Of a DNA stretch of 64,000 nt, positions 11,304-19,373 are shown one piece after another. The stretch is from NCBI GenBank assembly GCA_035604135.1, contig DATNJB010000044.1:1-64000 (forward strand), in the 5' to 3' direction. The translations under genes were made by a program, and so were the position numbers. The notes under the pieces were generated by a model. That model saw only the letters and a program-made list of their open reading frames with translations, ran no database searches and had not been told where the DNA came from. Source of the DNA: Poindextera sp035604135. GTDB taxonomy: Bacteria > Pseudomonadota > Alphaproteobacteria > Caulobacterales > Caulobacteraceae. Each line of letters opens with the position of its first letter. The stretch's first letter is position 1.

Positions 11304-12266
11304 ATGGCCGCGCATTATCTGGACTTCGAGCGGCCGATCGCGGAGCTCGAGGCCAAGATCGAGGAGCTGTCGAAGCTCTCGGAGGAGGCGGGCGCCGGCT
11401 CGTTCGGGACCGAAATCGACGCGTTGCGCGAACGCGCGGCGCGCATGCGTCGCGAGGCCTACGCGCATCTCGACACCTGGCAGAAGACCCAGGTCGCCCG
11501 GCATCCCGAGCGGCCGCATTGCGTCGACTACATCGCCGGCCTGATCGACGACTTCGTCGAGCTGAAGGGTGACCGCAAGTACGGCGACGACCAGGCGATC
11601 GTCGGCGGTCTCGGCCGCTTTCGCGGCGCTCCGGTGGTGGTCCTCGGCAACGAGAAGGGCCATGACACCACCACCCGCATCAAGCACAACTTCGGCGCAG
11701 CCCGCCCCGAGGGCTACCGCAAGGCCGTGCGGTTGATGGATCTCGCCGACCGGTTCCAGCTGCCGGTGGTCAGCTTCGTCGACACCGCCGGCGCCTATCC
11801 GGGAGTCGGCGCCGAGGAGCGCGGGCAGGCCGAGGCCATGGCGCGCTCGCTGGAGCGATGCCTGACGCTCGGCCAGCCCATGATCGCCACGGTGACCGGG
11901 GAGGGGGGCTCGGGCGGGGCGCTCGCCATCGCCGCGGCGAACAAGGTGCTTATGCTGGAGCACTCGGTCTACTCGGTCGCTTCCCCGGAGGCATCCGCCT
12001 CGATCATCTTTCGCGACCGCGACGCGGCGCCCAAAACGGCGACGGCGATGAAGATCACGGCCCAGGACCTGATCGGCTATTCCATCATCGACCGCATCAT
12101 CGAGGAGCCGCCGGGCGGTGCGCATGCCGACCCGAAGGCCGCGATCGCCGCGGTCGGCGATGCCGTCGAGCAGGAGCTGGCCGCGCTGCTCGAGCTTTCG
12201 CCCGATGCGCTGCGCAAGCAGCGGGCCGACCGCTTCTACGCGATCGGCCGCGTCGGAATGGCGTAG
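11304..12266 (+). CDS. accA: Acetyl-CoA carboxylase carboxyltransferase subunit alpha
   Basis: A 320-residue AccA that works with AccD to move the carboxyl group from biotin-BCCP to acetyl-CoA, the first step of fatty-acid synthesis. Family hallmarks are the N-terminal helical LDFERPIAELEAKIEEL, VLGNEKGHDTTTRIKHNFG, and the carboxyltransferase core SFVDTAGAYPGVGAEERGQ followed by GEGGSGGALAI. Length matches the family. The ATG at 11304 has AAGGGG about five bases upstream. It stands apart from accB/accC/accD here. The 3' end converges on the Sel1 gene with a GC-rich 53-bp spacer. Confidence 0.96.
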   Translation: MAAHYLDFERPIAELEAKIEELSKLSEEAGAGSFGTEIDALRERAARMRREAYAHLDTWQKTQVARHPERPHCVDYIAGLIDDFVELKGDRKYGDDQAIVGGLGRFRGAPVVVLGNEKGHDTTTRIKHNFGAARPEGYRKAVRLMDLADRFQLPVVSFVDTAGAYPGVGAEERGQAEAMARSLERCLTLGQPMIATVTGEGGSGGALAIAAANKVLMLEHSVYSVASPEASASIIFRDRDAAPKTATAMKITAQDLIGYSIIDRIIEEPPGGAHADPKAAIAAVGDAVEQELAALLELSPDALRKQRADRFYAIGRVGMA

Positions 12267-12319
12267 GGCGTCGTCGCTGAGGGCCGGCGGCGCCCGGCGC
12301 CGCGCGCTCGTCCTAGCTC

Positions 12320-13381
12320 TTATCGCGGGTTCTGCTTGAGCCAGTCCTTGGCGTCGTCCTTGCCCTGATCGGCGGACTTCTGCATCCACATCCGGGCCGT
12401 CGCCATGTCCTGCGGCACGCCCTGGCCGTGGGCGTAGAGCCAGCCGATGTTGAACTCGGCGTTCACCTCACCCTGCGCCGCGGCCTGGCTGTACCAGTGG
12501 GCAGCGGTCCCGTAGTCGACCGGCACGCCGTGGCCATAGTAGTAAATCTCGCCGAGATTGTTCTCCGCGTCGGCGTCCCCTTGGTTGGCGGCTAGCGTGT
12601 AGTACTTCAGCGCCATCGTGTAGTCCTGGGTCACGCCATTGCCGCCAGTGTCATAGATCAAGCCGGCGGAGTACTGAGAGTCTTCGTCGCCCTGGTCGGC
12701 CGCGACCAGGTACCATTTGAGCGCGGTCGCGTAGTCCTTGGCGTCGTAGGCCGCGTCGGCCTTCTGCGTCGCGTCGGCGAACAGCAGCCACTTCTTGGCG
12801 TCGTCCTTGCCCTGGTCCGCTGACTTCTGCATCCAGCTGCGGGCGGTCGCGAGGTCCTTTGGCAGGCCGCCCTCGCCATGGGCGTACATCCACCCGATGT
12901 TGAACTCCGCGTTCTGCTCGCCCTGCGCGGCGGCCAGAGTGTACCAGTGCGCCGCGACGGGAAGGTCCACCGTCACGCCGTGGCCGTAGTAGTAGAACTC
13001 GCCAAGGTTGTTCTGGGCGCCGGCGTTGCCCTGGTTTGCCGCCAGCAGGTAGTAGCGCCGCGCCGCGCCGTAGTCTTGGGTGACCCCGCCGCCGCCGTTG
13101 TCGTAGATCCAGCCGGCGTTGTACTGGGCGCTGGCGTCGCCCTGATCGGCGGCGATGACGTACCAGCGCAGCGCGGTCGCATAGTCGTTGGCCTGGAAGG
13201 CCTTGTCGCCATTGGCGTTGGCCTCGTTGATCGAAACCGGGGCCTGCGCGGCGGCGGGCGGCGGCGTCAGCAGAGCCGCGCCGAACCCCCCGCCGGCCAG
13301 CGCAATGGCGGTTGCGGCCAATCCATGCACGCTCAGGCGGCGGACCCGCGTCAAACGTGGAACCATCTCAGAAATCTCCAT
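12320..13381 (-). CDS. Secreted Sel1-repeat protein with internal duplication
   Basis: About 353 residues with an N-terminal signal sequence (Arg-rich start, AATAIALAGGGFGAALL, then AAAQA cleavage site) and at least eight Sel1-like repeats, so probably a periplasmic scaffold for protein-protein contacts. The mature part is two homologous halves, each a TPR-like unit with DYATALRWY/DYATALKWY followed by three or four Sel1 units and ending in MQKSADQGKDDAK. The halves differ mainly by conservative changes, which indicates an intragenic duplication. An ATG at 13399 would add six residues; 13381 is chosen because AGG lies at better spacing. Partner unknown. Confidence 0.85.
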   Translation of the reverse strand: MEISEMVPRLTRVRRLSVHGLAATAIALAGGGFGAALLTPPPAAAQAPVSINEANANGDKAFQANDYATALRWYVIAADQGDASAQYNAGWIYDNGGGGVTQDYGAARRYYLLAANQGNAGAQNNLGEFYYYGHGVTVDLPVAAHWYTLAAAQGEQNAEFNIGWMYAHGEGGLPKDLATARSWMQKSADQGKDDAKKWLLFADATQKADAAYDAKDYATALKWYLVAADQGDEDSQYSAGLIYDTGGNGVTQDYTMALKYYTLAANQGDADAENNLGEIYYYGHGVPVDYGTAAHWYSQAAAQGEVNAEFNIGWLYAHGQGVPQDMATARMWMQKSADQGKDDAKDWLKQNPR

Positions 13382-13483
13382 CGACCAGCCTTGTCCCATA
13401 GCTGAGCCGTTTCCGAACGATGATCAAGACGCTGCGTCGTCAGGCCGCCGGCCTGGCCGAGATAGGGCGGCCCTCGGGCTTGC

Positions 13484-14494
13484 TCAGGCGATCCCTTGTA
13501 GGGCCGCGCCCAACTCGTCGACCGCTTCCGCGGTCGTGGCCCATGAGCACATGAAGCGCACGCTGCCGTCCAGGAAGCGATAGGCGAACCAGCCAGCCTC
13601 GCGCAGCCGTTTCAGCGCGGCGTCGTCCATGGTCACGAAGACTCCGTTCGCCTCCACAGGGTAGGTCAGCGGAAACGGCATCCGCTCGGCCAGCCGCCGC
13701 GCCATGGCGTTGGCGTGGGCGGCGCGCGTCGTCCAGGCGCCGCCCTCCAACATCCCGATCCAGGGCGCCGAGAGGAAGCGCGCCTTGGAGACCAGTTGGC
13801 CGGCGTGTTTCAGCCGCGCGTCGAGGCGACGGCTGAGGCTTTTGTCGAAGAAGACCACTGCCTCGCTGGGCGTCGAGCCCGCCTTCGTGCCGCCCAGAAC
13901 GGCGATGTCGATGTCGAGCGCCTTGAGGCTCTTGATGTCGAAGCCGGCGGCGACGGCGTTGGAGAGCCGCGCGCCGTCCAGATGCAGCTTCACCCCACGG
14001 GCCTTCGCCATGCGGGTGAGCGCGGCAAGGTCGGCTTCGGCGTAGACAGCGCCGAACTCGGTCGCATTGGTGAGCGACAACGCCGCCGGTGACTGGCGGT
14101 AGGAGACGTCCGGCTGGGCCAGGAGGTCGCCCAGCGCGTTCGGATCGATGCGCCCGGCCGCCCCCGGCAGCGGAATCAGGCCGGCGCCGCCCGAGAAGAA
14201 CCCGGGCGCGCCGGCTTCGTCGGTCGCGACATGGCTGTGCTCGTGGCACAGCACCGCCTCGTGCGGGCCGGCGAGCGCCGCCAGCGCAACCGCGTTGGCT
14301 GCGGTGCCCGACGCGGTGAAGCGCACCTCGACGTCGGCGTCGAGCAGTTCGCGCACCAGGTCCGCGGCGCGCGCGCTGATCGCGTCGCCGCCATAGCCGG
14401 TGACCGCGCCCTCGTTCGCTTGCGTCAGCGCCCTCATCACCTCCGGCATAGCGCCGACGACGTTGTCGGAGGCGAAGTCGTAGCGTGCGGTCAT
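13484..14494 (-). CDS. ltaE: Low-specificity L-threonine aldolase
   Basis: A 336-residue PLP enzyme (fold type I, beta-eliminating lyase/threonine aldolase family) that splits threonine or other beta-hydroxy amino acids to glycine and an aldehyde. Hallmarks are YDFASDNVVGAMPEVM at the N-terminus, the HEHSHVATDE segment, LHLDGARLSNA (cofactor Asp) and GGTKAGS with the Schiff-base lysine near residue 202. Its ATG overlaps the epoxide-hydrolase stop by four bases (14491-14494), so it is the last coupled gene of the TetR–TetR–epoxide hydrolase operon. Confidence 0.9.
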   Translation of the reverse strand: MTARYDFASDNVVGAMPEVMRALTQANEGAVTGYGGDAISARAADLVRELLDADVEVRFTASGTAANAVALAALAGPHEAVLCHEHSHVATDEAGAPGFFSGGAGLIPLPGAAGRIDPNALGDLLAQPDVSYRQSPAALSLTNATEFGAVYAEADLAALTRMAKARGVKLHLDGARLSNAVAAGFDIKSLKALDIDIAVLGGTKAGSTPSEAVVFFDKSLSRRLDARLKHAGQLVSKARFLSAPWIGMLEGGAWTTRAAHANAMARRLAERMPFPLTYPVEANGVFVTMDDAALKRLREAGWFAYRFLDGSVRFMCSWATTAEAVDELGAALQGIA

Positions 14495-15651
14495 GCGAGC
14501 GAGGCCTGTCGCGCCCAGGCGCGCACGTCCTCGACGTAGAGGTCGGGCTGCTCCATGGCGGCGAAATGCCCACCCCTGGGCGGCTCGCTCCAGTAGGTCA
14601 GGTTGTACGCGCGCTCGACGTAGCTGCGCGGCGGACCGCCGGTGTAGTCGGAGTCGCCGAGATATTTCGCAAAGCCGGTCGGCGTCTTGAGCGGCAGGTC
14701 CCGGGCCGCGCCCATGCCGCCCTCCTCGACCAGGCCGCGGTAGTACCAGGCGCCGGTCACAAAAGAGCCGGTCACCACGTACAGCATCACGTTCGTCAGC
14801 AGCTGGTCGCGCGTGTACACGCCGTCCAGCGGCTGCTCGCGCAGATCCGACCAGTCATGGAACCGCTCGATAATCCAGGCGGCCTGGCCGACCGGGTTGC
14901 CCGCGCCCAACCAGGCGACCGACTGCGGCTTAGAGACCTGCAGGCGCAGGTAGGCGCCGAACATGTTCCCGGCGGCCTCGCTGCGGACGGCCCACTCGCG
15001 CTCGGCATCGGTCTGGGGACCGCCGGGCGGACGGAAGGCCAGCATGTTGAGGTGGATGGCGCGGGCATGCGCGCCGTGGTCGAACCCGAGCCACGAGGTG
15101 ATGACGGCCCCCCAGTCACCGCCCTGGGCCAGATAGCGGTCGTAGCCCAGCACGTCCGTCATGAGCGCGTTGAACAGACGCGCGGTGAGGCGCTGGCCGA
15201 CCGGCCGCCTCGGTTTCGACGAGAATCCGAAGCCCGGCAGGGATGGGACCACGACATCGAACGCGTCGGCCGCGCTTCCGCCGAAACGGCTCGGGTAGGC
15301 CAGCTTCTCGATCACGCCCCAGAACTCGTAGTGGCTGCCGGGCCAGCCGTGGCTGATCAGCAGGGGTCGCTGCCCCGGCGCCTCGCTGACCACGTGGACG
15401 AAGTGGAGGTCGAAGTCCTCGACGCGGGCGAGGTGCTGCGGGAAGCGGTTCAGCTCGGCTTGGGCGCCGCGCCAGTCGTAGCCATCGGCCCAATAGGCGC
15501 AGAGGGATTTCAGGAACGCCGCGTCGCAGCCGTACGCCCAGCCGTTGTCGCCCTCAGGCGCGATCGGCCATGGGTAGGCGCGCACCGCGGCCAGAATCTG
15601 GTCGACGTCGGACGCCGACCAATCGACGGCGAAGGGACGTGTCTGGCTCAT
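14491..15651 (-). CDS. Epoxide hydrolase (alpha/beta fold, EHN N-terminal domain)
   Basis: A 386-residue microsomal-type epoxide hydrolase. The EHN domain occupies roughly the first 100 residues. SHGWPGS (about 100-106) forms the oxyanion hole. The nucleophile is Asp179 in GGDWG, and the general-base His is in RGGHFAAME near 361. A lid region lies between. It hydrates epoxides to diols in the cytosol. It is co-directional with two upstream TetR genes (40-bp gap) and coupled to ltaE downstream, which suggests induction by a xenobiotic or terpenoid/carotenoid-derived compound. Confidence 0.9.
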   Translation of the reverse strand: MSQTRPFAVDWSASDVDQILAAVRAYPWPIAPEGDNGWAYGCDAAFLKSLCAYWADGYDWRGAQAELNRFPQHLARVEDFDLHFVHVVSEAPGQRPLLISHGWPGSHYEFWGVIEKLAYPSRFGGSAADAFDVVVPSLPGFGFSSKPRRPVGQRLTARLFNALMTDVLGYDRYLAQGGDWGAVITSWLGFDHGAHARAIHLNMLAFRPPGGPQTDAEREWAVRSEAAGNMFGAYLRLQVSKPQSVAWLGAGNPVGQAAWIIERFHDWSDLREQPLDGVYTRDQLLTNVMLYVVTGSFVTGAWYYRGLVEEGGMGAARDLPLKTPTGFAKYLGDSDYTGGPPRSYVERAYNLTYWSEPPRGGHFAAMEQPDLYVEDVRAWARQASLA

Positions 15652-15691
15652 GGCGCACTCCGCTTAAGGCTGCAGCCAAGGCTGAAGGCCC

Positions 15692-16312
15692 TCACGCGGC
15701 GGCGGTCAAGCGGTTCTGCGGACCGAATCCGACGTTCAGCGCCCGCTGCATTTCCTGCCACAAACGATCGAACGCGATGTGGGGCGCAATCTTGTCGGCC
15801 AGCTTCAACACCACCAGGCCGTGGATCGCCGCCCAGCAGACGTGGGCAATGATTTCCGGCTCGCCGACCAGCTGGCCGGCGCCGAGCAGGCACTCGACAT
15901 AGGCGCTCATGGTCTTGCGTGCACGCTCGCCTGCGCGCGCCAGCTCCGGGTAGTTCTCTTCGTTCGGCTGGGTGAGGTCGAACATCAGCCGGTAGGCCGA
16001 CGGGTTCTCGAAGGCGAACTTCAGGTAGGCGTCGCCGACCATCCGGGCGCGCTGCACCGGGTCATTGACGGAGTCGTATGCCGTCTCCAGCGCCTCGGCG
16101 AAGCGGTCGAAACCCGACGCGCGGGTCGCGGCCAGGATGTCGTCCTTGTCCTTGAAATAGCGGTAGGGCGTCATGACGCTGACGCCGAGCGCCTGGGCGA
16201 GCTGACGCATGCTGACCGCGTCGCGGCCCTGTTCTGCGAACAGACGCTCGGCGACGCTGATCACCCGCGTTCTGAAGTCATCGATTTCGGTTTGAGACAG
16301 GGATTTGGGCAC
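15692..16312 (-). CDS. TetR-family regulator, copy 1
   Basis: A 206-residue TetR regulator. The helix-turn-helix lies at about residues 28-55 (SMRQLAQALGVSVMTPYRYF), followed by the ligand-binding helices. The start is GTG at 16312. It is a close paralogue of the next gene: SVMTPYRYF, SGFDRFA-ALE, YRLMFDLTQPNE and GLVVLKLADKIAP recur almost unchanged, which shows a tandem duplication. The gap between the copies is 15 bp. Probable target is the palindrome at 17036 and the epoxide-hydrolase operon itself. Confidence 0.9.
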   Translation of the reverse strand: MPKSLSQTEIDDFRTRVISVAERLFAEQGRDAVSMRQLAQALGVSVMTPYRYFKDKDDILAATRASGFDRFAEALETAYDSVNDPVQRARMVGDAYLKFAFENPSAYRLMFDLTQPNEENYPELARAGERARKTMSAYVECLLGAGQLVGEPEIIAHVCWAAIHGLVVLKLADKIAPHIAFDRLWQEMQRALNVGFGPQNRLTAAA

Positions 16313-16327
16313 CGGGTGTTGGGCCTC

Positions 16328-16975
16328 CTACGCCGCGAAAAGGCTGAGATTCGGCTCCGACGTTTCGCTGGCAATGTCGAGCGGAGCAAATCCAGCTGTG
16401 AGTGTGCGCGCGAGCTCGCGCCAGAGATGTTCGAAGTCGACGTCCGGGGCGATCTTGTCGGCGAGCTTGAGGACCACCAGGCCATGGAAGGCCGCCCAGA
16501 ACACGTGCGCGACGATCTCGGGCTCGCCGACGAGGAGCCCGGCGTCGCGCAGGTTCTTGATGTAGGCGCCCATGGTCACCCGCGCGCGGGCGCCGGCGCG
16601 GGCGAGGTCCGGGTAGGCCGCCTCGTTCGGCTGGCTGAGATCGAACATCAGCTTGTAGGCGGCGGGGTTCTCGAAGGCGAACCGGAGATAGGCTTCGGCA
16701 ACCGCACGCGCCGCGCCGGCGCAATCCTCGGCCGCCAGATGAGCGGCCTCCAGCGCATCGGCGAATCGGTCGAAACCCGAGACGCGCGCCGCGGCCAGAA
16801 TCTCATCCTTGTCGCTGAAGTAGCGATAGGGCGTCATGACACTGACGTTCAACGCCTCCGCCAGGTGACGCATGCTGACGGCTGCCGCACCCTGCTCGGC
16901 GAAGAGTCGCTCCGCGACGGCGATCAGCCGGTTGCGAAAACCCTCGACTTCTGAAGGGGAAAGCGACCTTGGCAC
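16328..16975 (-). CDS. TetR-family regulator, copy 2
   Basis: A 215-residue TetR regulator, first gene of the leftward operon TetR2–TetR1–epoxide hydrolase–ltaE. The HTH SMRHLAEALNVSVMTPYRYF matches copy 1 closely, including the start (GTG, MPRSLSPSEV versus MPKSLSQTEI). The C-terminal ligand domain has diverged more and ends in an extra tail rich in Ser/Thr. The start codon faces the carotenoid-oxygenase gene, and the perfect palindrome at 17036-17048 lies between them, a placement typical of an autoregulated divergent TetR promoter. Confidence 0.9.
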   Translation of the reverse strand: MPRSLSPSEVEGFRNRLIAVAERLFAEQGAAAVSMRHLAEALNVSVMTPYRYFSDKDEILAAARVSGFDRFADALEAAHLAAEDCAGAARAVAEAYLRFAFENPAAYKLMFDLSQPNEAAYPDLARAGARARVTMGAYIKNLRDAGLLVGEPEIVAHVFWAAFHGLVVLKLADKIAPDVDFEHLWRELARTLTAGFAPLDIASETSEPNLSLFAA

Positions 16976-17035
16976 TGGCTCCCGGCCCCGTTGGAAAATT
17001 GCCTCTTGCCCAAGACTATCGGTTTAGGCGATACA

Positions 17036-17048
17036 TTTACACTGTAAA
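17036..17048. promoter_or_regulatory. Probable TetR operator palindrome
   Basis: TTTACACTGTAAA is a perfect inverted repeat (TTTACA, central C, TGTAAA) in an AT-rich stretch of about 90 bp between the divergent starts of TetR copy 2 and the carotenoid oxygenase. Its size and symmetry are those of TetR-family operators. It lies 61 bp upstream of the TetR GTG and 29 bp upstream of the preferred oxygenase start, so binding could repress both directions. Confidence 0.65.
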
Positions 17049-17076
17049 TATTGCAGAATATGGAGATGATTTCGTC

Positions 17077-18459
17077 GTGGATGGCGCTCAGCCGGTAAAC
17101 GCGTACCTCAGCGGCAATTTTGCACCGGTGCACCAAGAGGTTGCCCTGGACCTGGAGGTCCGCGGCCGCCTTCCGCGCGAGCTGAGCGGCGTTTTCTATC
17201 GCAACGGTCCAAATCCGCAGTTCGAACCGCGTCGTCTTTACCACTGGTTCTCGGGCGACGGCATGGTCCACGCCTTCTTCGTCGAGGACGGCCGGGTCCG
17301 CTATCTGAACCGCTATGTCCGCACGCCGAAGTGGCGGCTGGAGCATGCCGCTGGCCGGGCGCTGTTCGGCGGGTTCGACCCGCGCGCGGCGGATCCCTCC
17401 GTCGCTGGCCAGGATGGCGGCGTCGCCAACACCAACATCGTCTGGCACGCCGGCCGGCTGCTTGCGCTGGAGGAGGCTCACGCACCGACGGCGATGGACC
17501 CGGAAACGCTAGAGACGCTCGGCTACGTCGACGCCTATCGCGGCAATGTCACCGCCCATCCGAAGATCGATCCCAAGACCGGCGAGATGGTCTGGTTCGC
17601 CTATGGCGTCGGCGCGCCGCTCAGCGCGACTGTCTCCTATGGCGTGACCGACGCCAACGGCCATGTCGTTCGCCGCGACGACTTCGAAGCGCCGTTCTCG
17701 AGCATGGTGCACGACTTCCTGGTCACCGAGCGGCACGCGCTCTTTCCGATCCTGCCACTCACCGCCAGCCTGCCGCGGGCGATGGCGGGCGGACCGGCGT
17801 TCGCCTGGGAGCCGGACAAGGGCAGCCACGTCGGGGTCATGCGGCGTGAGGCCGGCGTCGAGACGCTGCGGTGGTTCGAGACGGATCCCTGCTACGTGTT
17901 CCATCCGATGAACGCCTGGGAGGACGGCGATCGAATCGTCGCCGACGTGATGGCCTACGAGCGACCGCCGTTGTTCCCGGGCGTCGACGGGTCCGGCCCT
18001 GGACCCAGCGATGCGAAGCTCGTGCGCTGGACGTTCGATCTGGCCGGGTCGTCGAACGCGATCGGCCGCGAGACGCTCGACGACACGCCTGGCGAGTTCC
18101 CACGCTTCGACGAGCGCTGCGCCGGGCTGCCTTACCGCCACGGCTGGTTCGCCGCCAACAGCCGCAGCGCGCGCGACATCCGCTTCGACTCCATTGCCCA
18201 TATCGACCACGCCTCGGGCAGGCGCTCGATCTACGTTTTCTCCGCCGGCGACGCGCCGGGCGAGCCGGTGTTCGTCCCGCGCCGCCAGGACGCCGAGGAA
18301 GGCGACGGCTGGCTCGTGGCGCTGGTCTACCGTGGCGCGGAGGACCGCAGCGACTTCGCCGTCTTCGAAGCGCAGGACATCGCGGCGGGCCCGATCGCCC
18401 TGGCTAGGCTCCCGGGGCGCGTTCCCTTCGGCTTCCACGGCAACTGGCGCGGGCTCTAG
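17077..18459 (+). CDS. Carotenoid oxygenase (RPE65/CCD family)
   Basis: A non-haem Fe(II) dioxygenase that cleaves C=C bonds of carotenoids, apocarotenoids, stilbenes or lignostilbenes. Four iron histidines are recognisable: TAHPK, SMVHDF, VFHPMNA and the C-terminal FGFHGNW. The conserved FYRNGPNPQFEP and FSGDGMVHAF motifs are present. I prefer the GTG at 17077 (GGAG twelve bases upstream; protein then begins just before NAYLSGNFAPV as in relatives), giving 460 residues. The ATG at 16969 would overlap the TetR start and translate the operator. It is probably co-regulated with the epoxide hydrolase. Confidence 0.88.
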   Translation: MDGAQPVNAYLSGNFAPVHQEVALDLEVRGRLPRELSGVFYRNGPNPQFEPRRLYHWFSGDGMVHAFFVEDGRVRYLNRYVRTPKWRLEHAAGRALFGGFDPRAADPSVAGQDGGVANTNIVWHAGRLLALEEAHAPTAMDPETLETLGYVDAYRGNVTAHPKIDPKTGEMVWFAYGVGAPLSATVSYGVTDANGHVVRRDDFEAPFSSMVHDFLVTERHALFPILPLTASLPRAMAGGPAFAWEPDKGSHVGVMRREAGVETLRWFETDPCYVFHPMNAWEDGDRIVADVMAYERPPLFPGVDGSGPGPSDAKLVRWTFDLAGSSNAIGRETLDDTPGEFPRFDERCAGLPYRHGWFAANSRSARDIRFDSIAHIDHASGRRSIYVFSAGDAPGEPVFVPRRQDAEEGDGWLVALVYRGAEDRSDFAVFEAQDIAAGPIALARLPGRVPFGFHGNWRGL

Positions 18460-19307
18460 AGGCTTCGGCCAATCCCGCCAAACGGGACGATCTTGTTGTC
18501 GGCGTCGTGGCCAATGTCGGCCAGGCCTAGCCACGGGATGCCTGACCGCTCGCACCAGAATCGCGCCACCTCCTCCGCCGTCATCCCGAAGTCGGGGTCG
18601 TTCGGCGGAATGTCGCTGCAGCGACCGAGACGGATGCCGGCGACGCGGCGGATCTGCGGGGTCGATGTGATGTGCAGGAAGGACCGGTCGATGCGGTAGA
18701 CCGCCTCCGACACCTCCTCGAGCATAAGGACGTGGCCGCTCAGGTCGGGCTCCATGGCTGTTCCGACCAGCTGGCTGAGCACGATCAAGTTGTAGGCCGC
18801 GGCCTTCTGGCCAGGCTCGAGACTGGGCTCCAGCGTCGCCGGATTGTGGTCGACCAGCCAGGCCAGCGCGCGCTGGATCGCCGCCTCGCCACCGGGTCTC
18901 AGCACGTCCTGGGCGACCGGACCGTGCGCCGCGCCCCGCAATCCGGCGCGATAGAGCGCGCCCAGGAGGGCGCCTGCATCGCTATAGCCAAGGTAGGCCT
19001 TGGCGCGCGCGGCGTCGGTCAACCCCGCGACAGCCGCCTCGGCGATCCGTCCCGAGCCATAGCCGCCGCGCGCGATCCAGACGGCGTCGATCGCCGGATC
19101 GTTGGCCATCTCCAGGAAGGCGCGCGCGCGCGTCGCGTCGTCGCCGGCGAAGTGGCCGTCGCGGGCGAGGGTGTCGGGGTGGACGATGATCTCCAGGGCG
19201 TCGGCGGCATAACGCGCGGCGGCGATGCTGCGGACCTTGTCCGCGACCTCCGGCGACATGCGCGAAGCCGTCGCCACGATGCCGATCCGAAACGGCTCTG
19301 CCGCCAC
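18456..19307 (-). CDS. LD-carboxypeptidase (peptidase S66)
   Basis: A 283-residue cytosolic S66 serine peptidase, which removes the terminal D-Ala from recycled murein tetrapeptides. The nucleophile is in GYSDAGALLGAL. The acidic residue is in LMLEEVSE, and the C-terminal GHDADNKIVPFGG carries the catalytic His. The start is set at GTG 19307 because cctGGAG stands nine bases upstream and the protein then begins at family length; frames further upstream lack homology. It is divergent from the MurC/Mpl-like ligase at 19374 with only 66 bp between. The 3' end interlocks with the oxygenase by CTAG. Confidence 0.85.
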   Translation of the reverse strand: MAAEPFRIGIVATASRMSPEVADKVRSIAAARYAADALEIIVHPDTLARDGHFAGDDATRARAFLEMANDPAIDAVWIARGGYGSGRIAEAAVAGLTDAARAKAYLGYSDAGALLGALYRAGLRGAAHGPVAQDVLRPGGEAAIQRALAWLVDHNPATLEPSLEPGQKAAAYNLIVLSQLVGTAMEPDLSGHVLMLEEVSEAVYRIDRSFLHITSTPQIRRVAGIRLGRCSDIPPNDPDFGMTAEEVARFWCERSGIPWLGLADIGHDADNKIVPFGGIGRSL

Positions 19308-19373
19308 GTCTGCAAACTCCAGGCTGATCGAGGGTCGCGGTTGCCTTCGCCCCGGCCGCCACCCTAGGGTCCC

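Noticed and set aside
16969..17076. ATG at 16969 as start of the carotenoid oxygenase.
   Set aside because: It would overlap the TetR start codon and translate the AT-rich operator. The added 36 residues have no family counterpart, while GTG 17077 has a ribosome-binding site.
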